DNA of 64,000 bases from Cylicocyclus nassatus. Lineage: Eukaryota; Nematoda; Chromadorea; Rhabditida; Strongylidae. Below are positions 24,171 to 34,144 of this stretch, in pieces. Position 1 is the first letter of the stretch; each line of letters begins with the position of its first letter. The notes below the pieces were generated by a model. It did not search any database. It saw nothing but the letters and a program-made list of their open reading frames with translations, and had not been told where the DNA came from. The stretch covers positions 5,544,674 through 5,608,673 of the forward strand of contig CATQJL010000316.1 of the NCBI GenBank assembly GCA_958299035.1. The letters are read 5' to 3'. The translations under genes and the position numbers were made by a program.

Positions 24171-25645
24171 ATGTACATCGTTCTAGTTCTGCTCTCGTTG
24201 GTCTACGCAGTCGTGCCGTCGCTTGATAATCTCGATCTCGCGATCCAATGCGTGTTGGGGTTCCGGATCAACGTAAGTTTCACCATCTTGACGTTTCTGC
24301 TCAGAAATTTCATGCTTTTCAGAAACTCTATGGTCATGGATGCTGGTGCGGCACAGTTGGTGCGGGTGCACCAATCGATGCCGTTGACGCGTGAGTAAAA
24401 CTACCAGTCCCAAATTCGCAGTCATATTCATGAAAGATCACTTCTAGGTGCTGCTTTAAACTTAAACAATGCTACAATAGGGCTGAGAGTAGCGGTATAT
24501 GCAAAGGAGTGGATTACATCAAATTTCCTTACTTCCTTCCGTACAAGTTTGATTGTGTCAACAAGCAGGCCATATGTAGACGTGAGTGATATCGGGCTAA
24601 ATGCACGCATTCTCATACTTTTCTTTTCGGGGAATACGCCGCCCTGCTCTAATTATCGCACTTCTCCCATTCAAAGGCAGCCGCTCGGCAGAATGACAAC
24701 TTTGAAATATTTATTATACTATTTCCCTAAATGAGCTAAGTCCAAGACTATGCTTTGTAGCCAAAAGACACTAATAACCCGCTTTTCCAGACGTGAAAAG
24801 TGCTGTTCGGGGGTTGCGAAAGTGGCTGCTGCAACCAACAATTCAATTGCCGCGTGGATGGTACGGTATCGCCACTCCTGAGCCAGCGCTCTAGAGGGCA
24901 GGCATACGCCGTCCGCCCAAATAGCACTTTTCACGTCTGGAAAAGCAGGTTATTGATATAATTTGAAGCTGCAAAGCACAGCCTTGGACTTAGCTCATTC
25001 AGGGGAAGCAAGAACGATGAATATCCCAAAGTTGCCATTCTGCCGAGCCGCTGCCTATAAGTTACCCAAGGCGTGACAAAGAGGAATAGGAATTAGAAGC
25101 TGGAAGATATCATAAGCTCATAGCTCTTTGTGCTTCCAAAAATGTTGAATGGGTCGCACAAAGCAAATTGGGTGGTCTTGCTTGTCAAGATTTGTCAGCC
25201 CATCAAATGTTAAAAGTATTAGGTGAGGTGACGTGAAAAACTAAAATGACTTCAAAAGTTAGAACAATATTCGGTTGCATTCCTTCTTCACTTCAATTCT
25301 AGACTGATTTGTGATTCGATGCAGCAACAAGCGCTCTCAATTCTCGTCACCGAGCGCTAAATAATTTTGTTTCGCGGTACTAACTAACTCAGAACGAGAT
25401 GATAAGAACAAAAATGAGATAAGTGGGGAGATCCCGTACAGCACAATTTCCACAACACAAATCTGCATTTACATTTTTTGTTGTATCATTTGATATAATC
25501 TAGCTTGGCGTCTGGTATCCTTTCTTTAGCTGAAAACCCCGGTTGCGCAGCGGCTTTTTGCAAATGTGACAGTGAAGGTATTCAATGCTTGAAGAACACT
25601 GGGATAAAACCCAATTTCGGAAAGAAGAAATATTGCCGCAGGTAA
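24171..25645 (+). CDS. secreted phospholipase A2-like protein lacking the catalytic His-Asp pair
   Basis: Four exons: 24,171-24,272, 24,323-24,390, 24,448-24,581 and 25,530-25,645. All have GT..AG borders and compatible phases, giving 139 residues. An N-terminal signal peptide (MYIVLVLLSLVYA) precedes the mature chain. Exon 2 has the calcium-binding loop YGHGCWCG…GAGAPIDAVD. Exon 3 opens with the helix that in active enzymes reads CCxxHDxCY, but here it is CCFKLKQCY. The histidine is Leu and the aspartate is Lys. Exon 4 has CAAAFCKCD and a basic tail. Secreted PLA2 enzymes hydrolyse the sn-2 ester of phospholipids using that His-Asp pair and calcium; this copy should be catalytically inactive. 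Lys at this Asp position is known from non-enzymatic PLA2 homologues, so a binding or membrane role is an inference. The frame is intact. Its duplicate is at 54.4 kb. Confidence 0.88.
24676..25055. mobile_element. foldback MITE inside PLA2 intron 3
   Basis: Outer ends GGCAGCCGCTCGGCAGAATG and CATTCTGCCGAGCCGCTGCC are inverted; arms of about 170 bp continue through AATGAGCTAAGTCCAAG and its complement. It fills most of the third intron, making it about 950 bp against 50-57 bp for the other two. The orthologous insertion in copy B is at 54,957-55,406. No clear target duplication is visible. Confidence 0.8.
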
Positions 25646-25893
25646 AGGGCAATACGACACACATGAGACACACGGAGACACTGCAGACACTGCATATGGT
25701 TACTTATTCTTCAAAATAATTTATATGGCTTTCCAATTTCTCTTTTGATTGTTTATTCTGCAAACGTTCTTTTTCAAAATCTCATGCAATGTCTCCTGAC
25801 CTCCCATGTTTATTTGCGTGAATGTTTCATGCATAAAATATTTGGCAGCATGTATTGTAAAGAATCATTTTACACTTTTTAAGCAGCTGTAGA

Positions 25894-26962
25894 CCATACA
25901 TTTACTCAAGACTCAAGAACTCGGATAAACATCTCAATGCACAAAAAACAATCCAAACTCAGTTTCAAAATTCTACGGATCCCTTTTACTGAACCACATT
26001 TTGAAAATGGACAGACTTATTCAGTAGTAAATCTCAATCACCTTTACAATAAATGGTCTGCAGATTTGACTTTTGGAAATAACAATAAGTTTCGATTTAC
26101 GAATAAAGGAATGCTTACTTGGAGGGTCTCCCAAATGAATAAGTTAGCGGCCTCCAATCTCGACTATGCCTAGCTAATTGTAAAATCAAGTAAAGTCAGA
26201 TGCTTGGTTTCTGGCTATTCTCATTAGCAGGCGATTATAGCGGTAAACAAGACACACGGAAACAACTCGCCATGAATGCTGTCTCATTCTTTGCACTTAC
26301 GAGCAATACGAATTTCACAGAAATCGGCCACTTCTCTTCAGCTCTGTAGAGCACATCAATACTACATCTTTGAATTAGATGAAATAAAGACTGGACAGAG
26401 GCGTGCTAAACTGAGCTGGAATCCCGTCTTATATAGTGAGAGAGAAAGAGTTTTGCAAAGGCCCGCATTAACGCTCGCCCAGTTTAGACGATCTGAACTG
26501 AGGGTCTTTGCGAATATTTTGAGGCTTGTAGTGAGCAATCCCTCGTGTTATGAGAATGCTTCGTGACTTGTTACTTGTGAGTAACTTACGGGACGTGAAG
26601 TGACATAATAGTGTGTACAGAATCAGCGCGAAAATGGCTGTTTTGCGGATTGTGGGACAAGAAAGTATCAATGAACAGCTGATTGCAGCAAGGATGAGAA
26701 TCAAGGTTATTCTTTTTGGTGCAGAGGGATTTCCCATTCAAATCTATATTTCTTGAAAGGTTGTTCGAAAGAAATTTGCTTATTTCCAAAAATCGTTTTC
26801 TATGAAAATCAATTTGAAATATCGCCCCCTCGTTCTATATCTCCTTTTGCAAGGGGCCAAACTTTTGATGGCAACATTATCGATTCAGTGATTAATATTA
26901 ATAATTGGCCGGTGACAGTAAAAAAATAGCACTAGCCGGTCTTGAACTATGTCCCTGCTGGT
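25894..26962. other. no gene seen
   Basis: Short open frames only. GAGTAACTTACGGGACG near 26,580 resembles GAGCAACTTACGGGATT near 46,242 inside the Harbinger transposon, but no element borders are apparent. Confidence 0.45.
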
Positions 26963-27120
26963 TTAAAGGCAGCGTCCAGGCTAAACCTAACCCCCTCCAA
27001 TCAGTGTCGATCCTGAATGCAGGCCCCGGAAAAGGGCCATCTGCGTTGGTCCTCTTCTAACGTTGTATCTGAAAAAAAGATAGGGGGCTCAAAGGGGGAA
27101 CGGTCAGGAGTCACGGTCGG
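26963..27120. mobile_element. fragment of the TTAA-flanked MITE family
   Basis: TTAA at 26,963-26,966 is followed by AGGCAGCGTCCAGG, identical to the left end of the complete element at 7,837. Similarity is lost after about 20 bp and no matching right end is found nearby. This is a diverged or partial member. The right limit given is arbitrary. Confidence 0.5.
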
Positions 27121-27599
27121 CGAGAAATCGCCGCGATGGCCGCCGCATGCGACGTCGCTTCTTGCGAGAGCTGCGATGGCGGCCTATTAAAGGAAGCAAA
27201 AGGACTGTCGCTTCCGCGCGAGAATCCTGCCGATATAGCAAGTACGCCCTGTAACAAAACGGCTGTTCTGTAGAAAATGATGTTGTTTGGGCGACAAACT
27301 ACCCTCCTAGTCGCAATGGTAAATGGTTCGTCAACCTGTTTCAGAAACTGCAGGACTAAGTAGTGATTTGAACACATAAAAAGCAAAAACAATGTGTTCT
27401 TTTTGTGGAAGCCATAATTGGAAGTAAATAAGCTGCAGGTTTGAGTTGTCCTAAAGGTAAGTGTCAGCTTCTGGAGTATTGTAAATCCAGTCAGAATTCG
27501 ATCTAAGTTACTCGTCGCATATTACATCATTTTTGACATTTTCTCAGAGCATAGTATTTTTTGTGAATAGCCTACTTTTGACCTCATATTTGAAACATC

Positions 27600-28596
27600 T
27601 TTGAGCGCATAGATTGACAAAACTTGGCACACATACACTTCGGGATCCGGCGGGTGTCATAGGCTACTTTTCGTCATCGATCGATATCGATTTTATAGAT
27701 TTTTATCGATTTTTTGCAGAGTTCACCACCTGATAACCTGTCCCAACGCGTAATGCACGCGGCAAATTTCCCTCTCCTGTTTTTGCTTAGGCAAAAGCCG
27801 CCAAAGGGTGTATCGCGCGCGGCAGCGGTCCTATAAGGGAAAGCACTACGGTCGTGGTAAACATTTATACCACACGAATTGCCTTTGTCGTGGGGATTGA
27901 GCACGATATTCTTGAATCAGCACTTTAGCTAATTTTCTGCCAAGGTTTCAGGCAAGTTCTTGATTTTTACTCGCTGTCATGTACCTACCGTAACTCTGCG
28001 AAAGGGTTTAACGCAACGAGAGTGTTTTAGACGTGGTCAGAAGATCGAACCTCTCTGGACCGAGTTTCAGCCAAAACTGAGATTTCGCCCCTCTGCAGTA
28101 TCCTACCATAACTCAGTGAAATTGCCTCAAAATGCCGAAGGAAAATGATATTCGTAATCAGCATGTCAATTAGCCCCCCCCCCCCTCAAAGTTTCAGCGA
28201 AATCCATAATTTTATCTTCTTATGTGTACCCAACTAAACCCAGAAAATGTATCGCGCGAAATGACTACTACGACATTCGTTATCAGCGGCTTTAATAATC
28301 CCCATGTACCGACTTTGAGCCAGATTCATCACAAAAACATTTTGGGCCGGATAGCCAAATAGCGTTATCAGTTTTCAAAATTATCCTTACTTTTACCGGT
28401 GTTATTGCTTTTTTTGCCAAGTTTGAGCTACGGGGCTGGGGGTTGTTGAGGGAGTAGGTGGGCATGCTAATTACTAACACAGCGGGAAGAGGGAATTGCA
28501 TGTAGAAGTGGGCACAATGAAAGGTTCTATAGGGATAGGGATTAGACCTTAATCATAGAATTGACCGGGCCGGGCGGAGCCGGGTAAGCCAGCTAG
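27600..28596 (+). mobile_element. longer, degraded Helitron relative with intact 3' end
   Basis: The 3' end reads GGGTAAGCCAGCTAG followed by T (CTAG at 28,593-28,596). It is preceded by the GC-rich GCCGGGCGGAGCCGGG block found at the 31.3-kb Helitron. Upstream, AAACTTGGCACACATACACTTCGG, the ATCGATCGATATCGAT tract and GAGCTACGGGGCTGGG match that element in order, separated by unrelated insertions. The 5' end is not defined. Confidence 0.6.
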
Positions 28597-28599
28597 TAT

Positions 28600-29980
28600 A
28601 ATATAACGATGATTACAAAAACGGTACCGGCCAAGGAATGTATTATGGACTTGTTACAGAATTCAAGTGTTAAGGTTGTACGTAATCAAGGATATCTTCG
28701 TTTCTTCGATTTTTAGCCAAGATAAGTGCATGAATGTCTGATGCAACGAGAACATACTGAGCAAGTTGCATATTCGCGAATTTTTTTTGAAACGGAGTTG
28801 TGCCTTTTCTGTTTTTTAGGCATCTGGACCTTTCTACTTTTGGCCTCAGACTTTGCTAAATAGAAGTTGATGCAAATCTTCAAAAAATGTCCTGTATTTT
28901 TTTTTGGAAGGCTTATAATCCAACCTGATATCATTCTCCCGTTTATATAAGAGTTTCCGTATAGGATGTAAACCTAAGCAGACGCAGGCGCTATATTTCT
29001 GCAGTGCTCCAACGTGGGCAATTGACTGTGCAGCTCGGTTAGGCGAAATTGGCTAGGTCAGCCACCTGCTGGCTTATCCAATCCGTTACCTATCAAATTA
29101 CGTGAATTAGCGTTTTTTTGATAGGTGCTCGCAAATGTTTAATTTGAAAAACTTATTAGGTCGTTCCATAAGTTTATAGCGTTTTTATTTTCGTCCTCAT
29201 ATTTTTGAAAAGCGGTTCATTTGCGGCAAGATGCGTGTATTATTTGGAAGGACTGATTGTGCTTTTTGAAATATTTCTACTGACTTTGATGGAAAGCTGA
29301 TTTACTCGTATCTCGTAGCTTCCAAAGGTAGAAATCTTGAGAGGCAAAAAGGAGCAATTTCGACATTCGCATTTTCCCTTAAGAAAAGAAGCGCTTTTGC
29401 ACAGATTCTTCTGTCGATTATGGAACATGGCGTTCGCACGTCAATGTGAGACAAAAAAGATCAGATTGCTACAAAAGATCAGGGGCTGAGCAGTATGTCC
29501 CTGAACAAGACTTTCCGGGGGACGGGCAATGCGTCCTCACTGAAAATTGCTTTACAAGTAGACGATAGCCAACCATACGGTAAGCACCGACTGCACCATC
29601 TAAACCAGGTTCTATGCAAAAAAAGCCTAACAGACAGTTCCAGTGAGTTTTTCTGCTTAACAAAACATGGCCTCATAAGGCAAACGTCGTCAAAACTATC
29701 CTGCACGATGTGACTGAAAGATACTTCAGTACCCAAAGTAATTTCCAAATCTCGCTCTATCAGATTATTATTTGCTCCGCTCTCTAGCAAACCTCATGAA
29801 AGGTGCCTGTTTCGATTTCGGTAAGTAGTCTGAGCCCTGGTTAGATGGCTTTCTTGGGACGGCGCGCTGCCGTTCGAAAAAGTGAAATTGAAAAGCTAAT
29901 AAGAATGTGCTAAGAGGTCGTGCGCTACAACGAGGAATATAATTTTGATTTCGCTGTAAATTGCTGATTTGTTTAATAAA
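28600..29980. other. no gene seen; solo mariner-like end
   Basis: No supported coding. TTAGGTCGTTCCATAAGT at about 29,155 resembles the terminal repeat of the mariner-type MITE at 59,064, but no partner end was found within 1 kb. Confidence 0.45.
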
Positions 29981-29984
29981 GTGC

Positions 29985-30430
29985 TGAAGTGCGCACGGCG
30001 ATTCAGACCATGAAGACAACCACGGCTCCAGGACCAGATCTTCTTTCCGTCGAATTTCTGCGAGCCGGAGGACTACACGAGAATCTCGCGTCGCACCTGA
30101 CATCTTACCTTCAGAAGGAGAGGATTCCCGACCAGTGGAGAACGTCAAGAACCGTCCTTCTTCTTAAGAAGGGTGAACGGGAAGATCTTCTTACCGTCCA
30201 ATATGCCTGCTGAGTGTGCTGTACAAGATCTTTACGAAGATTATCCTCGCACGCATATCTAGGACACTGGATAAAGCCCAACCCCAAGAATAAGCTGGAT
30301 TTCGCGAAGGATTCAGCTGCATAGACCACATCCAGACGGTTTCGAGGGTTATAGAAGTCTGCCGAGAATACCGACTGCCTCTCGTCCTAACCTTTGTCGA
30401 CTACGAGAAAGCCTTTGACAGCGCCAAATC
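29985..30430 (+). pseudogene. RTE-type non-LTR retrotransposon reverse transcriptase relic
   Basis: The frame opening near 29,985 reads TAPGPDLLSVEFLRAGG and RIPDQWRTSRTVLLLKKGE, typical of RTE/BovB-like reverse transcriptases. After a stop at about 30,211, other frames continue the same domain (HIQTVSRVIEVCREYRLPL, then FVDYEKAFDS with the first catalytic Asp). At least two frame changes and a stop interrupt it. Similarity ends at about 30,430 where the R2 inverted arm begins. Only about 145 codons of the domain remain, with no endonuclease, no 3' end and no second catalytic box. It is a dead 5'- and 3'-truncated copy. Confidence 0.85.
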
Positions 30431-30469
30431 GCGTCGCGATTGAAATCGCATAAAGTATGTCCGGCCTTT

Positions 30470-32880
30470 TACACAATTTAGTCTTTTTCCTTTCATGGAG
30501 AAACAGTTAATGAACCTCATTTTCTTTCATCAGTTAAGTCTGTAGATTTTCATTCTCTGCAAGGACCGGCATTGACAATGTGGCATATAGCTAGAAGACC
30601 GCTGTGTTCTTGCAAACCTTCGATGCTATTATGATTGGTGCAGCAATGATCTTTTTATGAATATTATGCCCTTACTCTGAAAATCCAAAAAAACGGTGAG
30701 ATTTTCCAATAATCTTCGAATTGATGGAAGCAACTGTCATAGAAGGGTACAAAGCACACTAGGTTAAGTTAATCCTGTGGCAACGTCGCAAGAAATCACA
30801 TGGTAGTATTAAGTAGCGTTAATGAGATTGTTGGCAATGACGAAAACACCAAAATCTGATTTGGAAGACAGTTTGCTCACAAACCATAAGCATCTTTTTG
30901 AGTTTTTAGAAGACTGTATTCCTTTTTGGGCCAAGAGAAGGTGAAATAAGCATATTTGGAAATGAAATAAAAATGGGGCACGTCTTTAATGCGCATTGGA
31001 ACGCTAATTCCCAATCCGTCTTCAATGATGCTGAGCGGTTCTCCAATAAAACGTTGTGACGCTTCCACATCAGAATATGCACTTAACTTCCCGATTTGGT
31101 AAAATCACCATTACAAGCAAAAAATATTATGGTAGGTAAGGATAACCTGTTTTAATTGAGTTTGATTCAAAAATTTCAGTTTCAACAATTTCGATGCGCC
31201 CATCTTGCAAAACTGATGCGAAAAGAAGCTGTGACCTAGTCCTGAGAGTGTGTCAGCAGATAGCGAAAGCAGTTTCGAGCCTAGCGCTTTCAGGCGCATT
31301 CTGCTAGATTTTGTTTCATTAAGTACTAGATGGCTTACCCGGCTTCGCCCGGCCCTGTCAATAATATATTTGTAATCAGCATGCTCGATTACCCCCCCCC
31401 CTGTGCCAACTCCCAGCCCTGTAGCTCAAACTTTGCAAAAAATCGATAAAATCGATATCGATCGATGACGAAAAGTAGCCTATGACACCCGCCGGGGCCC
31501 GAAGTGTATGTGTGCCAAGTTTGGTCCGGATCGATTCCGAAATGGAATTTTCTATTCGGAATATACGTACAGACATACATACACATATACAGACGACAGA
31601 CAGACAAACAGACATTCAGCTTTATATATAAGATGGGCACGATCACTAAGTACTCTTTCCTGGCAAAATAGGTGAATTCTGACATGTGGGTTTTACACAG
31701 TCACTCTTCCGCTTTCAAGAAAGTACTGAAGCATTTTTGTCTGCTGCATAAGTTAACTTAGCATGTAATTGAATCTAAAAACCCTGCCAAAATTCCCAGT
31801 ATTATGTTATTTATTTGATGGACTAAAAAAAGTTAGTAGTGGCCAACTGCCTAAACTCATCGTTGAAGCTACAGAGCTTATACTGTTGAATTGTGTTAAT
31901 ATTTCATCAAGCTTGCTTAAGAGTTGACTTGAACATCAGAAAGTTCAAACATTTGAGTTTCTTTTCTTTTCTTTTACTTTTCTTTACTTTTAAGTTTACT
32001 TTTCTTTAGCGGGCATAGAATCGTATATCTGTGCGCTCCTCTCCCTCAAAAGGCCGACCTAACAAGGGAAATGTCTAAAGTCGCTTGCCAAACCCCAAAA
32101 CAGTTGCGTAATATTTGGTACAGCGTAAAACGCTTCCATTGAACTTTCCTTACTTGCTAAATGCCTCTCAAGCGAAGCCGATTCTTTTACAAGAAGATTA
32201 CTCATACTAAGTGCAAACTTGGACATGTAAACGCATAGTATTAGGCGTACACTCGCTGACCCATGATCCCCTAATGACCCCCGGCAGCCAAACGTCTTTT
32301 CTTCAGCAATTTTTCTTTCTTCGGAGTAAATGAAAACTTTCCAAAGTTGTACTGATTGTCTAACCCAACAGTGCTAAGCATGTTATTGATGAGAACAAAT
32401 GCTGGGCTGGAGTCACCAAATTGCTATGAACCACATGTTGAAAGTTGGGGTTATCAAAAAATTCGACACTTCAATAACTTAATTATTCTTATCAGCAACT
32501 TGCTTAGCACTGTTAGATTAGGTAAGCTGTACAACTTTGAAAGGTTTTCGTAGACTTCAAAGAAGGAAAAACGACTTTGAAGAAAAGACGCTCGGCCGCT
32601 AAGGACCTCCAGGGTGTACGAAAAGCTGAAAAACGCGGCTTGTTTACAGCTTTTTGCTTCTGTTTATTATACCTATAATGAAGGATGGTGGAATACTTAC
32701 GGATAGTATACAGCGTGAAATCCAGGTACTTGAAGCTTTAAGATATGAAGCTTTCTTTGAAGCTGCAATCCCTCCCCGATGGGAATATTATTCCATGCGG
32801 CACTTAAACTGCAAAACATCTTCGGTTTGCATCACCGCATCATTAATGGTTGGGGTCTTATTCAGAGACGTGAGCATGAT
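30470..32880. repeat. long repeat R2, right arm of the inverted duplication
   Basis: Reverse complement of about 21,588-23,640, with the same landmarks in opposite order. It carries the 31,326-31,633 Helitron absent from the other copies. Its inner edge abuts the RTE relic. At the site where the other two copies carry a TAA-flanked MITE, this arm instead has AAAGTATGTCCGGCC, perhaps a different MITE end. Confidence 0.8.
31326..31633 (-). mobile_element. non-autonomous Helitron, 308 bp, precise A/T insertion
   Basis: Read on the minus strand, the element starts TCTTATATATAAAGC and ends GGGTAAGCCATCTAG. A GC-rich CCGGGC…GCCGGG block lies about 12 bp before the end. It sits between A and T without target duplication. 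These are Helitron hallmarks (5'-TC, CTRR-3', subterminal hairpin, A^T site). The R2 paralogues at 22,801-22,810 and 53,041-53,050 read CCCA^TTCTTAATG and CTTA^TACTTAATG with nothing inserted. The interior contains a poly-G run and an ATCGATCGATATCGAT tract, and no open frame of note. Confidence 0.88.
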
Positions 32881-33115
32881 TTAGAAACTAGCAAGACACT
32901 TGCAATGTAATACTCTAGTCTACCAATTATTTCAAACGCTTAACGAACATAGATTCAGTAAATCATGGTTTCTAATTAAATGACTTCTAACGGCTGAAAT
33001 TTTTTGAGACACTGTTAAAAACGGAAACTTGGCTCAGGCTCTGCTAATGCACGAAAACCATTACGAAGGCCGTGGATCCCCACGACATGTAAGCCAGTGC
33101 AAGTCGTCCGTTCGA
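32850..33115 (+). repeat. repeat R3, inverted copy
   Basis: Sequence around AGTCTACCAATTATTTCAAA and GCACGAAAACCATTACG is the reverse complement of parts of 17,315-17,480 and 50,960-51,230. Frames that are open at 51 kb are interrupted here. The next 300 bp to 33,416 hold nothing recognisable. Confidence 0.6.
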
Positions 33116-33989
33116 TGCGATTAACAAAGAAAGTTTTAAAGGAACGAATTTTTCGGCCGCGGATAAATCAATCGAGTTAATGGTTGAACAGTGCCTAAGT
33201 TGTACCTGCTCCCAATCACATTCCAACAGAGCTATGTGAGCCAGCTTTGCCTGGCTCCTTCAGAGTATTTCTGACACACGACGAGCCATTACAGAAGTGC
33301 TATTTATAATCGCATACAAGATGCTTGTAAGTTCAACCCCTCATTCTTCTCTAAAATTGTCCAAAAGTGACTTGAACAAGTGACTTCGGGATGTTTTTCT
33401 CTTGTTGTTGCACTATGTTCAAGAACACCTTTCATTGTTTTTCGAAATGAAACGCCGTCAAATCAAAATGTATATCACGAAATGCGAAGAATCGCCCACA
33501 TTAATGATTTAAATGCTACCTTTTCTTCCAGAGCTAACGGTACAAGTTGACTGCCAAAGAAAAATCATAAAGTGAATGCACTTTTAACCATATCATTGCA
33601 TGAAGAGATGATGGAAATGGCAAAAAAAACAATGAACACTCAACTGCGAACCTGACTTCTGTGTTGAAGGAAATGAAATGAAGTGCAACAAGAAGCAAAC
33701 AACCCAATTTTTAATAGTAGTGTTTTCGGCACTTCGCTAGCAGCAAAGCCCCTAATGGATTCGTACTCAGATCGTAAATTTGCCGAAACAGTAGAACTTC
33801 CGGGATACGCGGGCACTCCCAGAAATTGTGTATAGAATTTACTTGGCTATGAATACATTATCGAAAAATAGATTACGCACCAGTTTATAAAAAACCCCAA
33901 CAGGCAAGATGCATATGCACAAGGTGTCTCAAAAAAATGTTAACATTAGTTTTTGAATTGTTTAAGCTTACCAAGGTGGTATAGAACTT

Positions 33990-34040
33990 AATAAAATGGC
34001 TGACGCGTTTCGGCGATTTATCGCCTTCTTCAAAGCGCTG
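33990..34040 (-). ncRNA. hammerhead-like motif, degenerate copy
   Basis: On the minus strand: TTTGAAGAAGGCGATAAATC then GCCGAAACGCGTCAGC. The helix II-like hairpin and GAAAC box are intact, but the first base of the CUGANGA box is U instead of C, so cleavage is unlikely. It lies in the terminal repeat downstream of the element's stop codon. Confidence 0.4.
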
Positions 34041-34144
34041 TAACGAAAGTTTAGCCGCGACAATTAAAGACTCACGGCGGTCGCCACTGTCCACTATCCT
34101 GAGATAGCGGAACCGAGTAAACTGACGTGACCCTTCTCTGCTGT

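Larger units (their letters stand above)
22485..25893 (+). repeat. segmental duplication carrying PLA2, copy A
   Basis: Direct counterpart of about 52,735-56,265. Both copies contain, in order, the R2 sequence, a TAA-flanked MITE, a TATA box, the four-exon PLA2 gene and a MITE inside its third intron. Homology stops at AGCAGCTGTAGAC in both, after which the sequences differ completely. Confidence 0.85.

Noticed and set aside
24549..24734. Plus-strand frame over the end of PLA2 exon 3
   Set aside because: It is in a shifted frame relative to the PLA2 exon and runs into the intron; a shadow of the real exon.
33885..34094. Minus-strand frame reading EEGDKSPKRVSHF
   Set aside because: It is the translated hammerhead-like terminal repeat, downstream of the element's stop codon, and not a separate protein.
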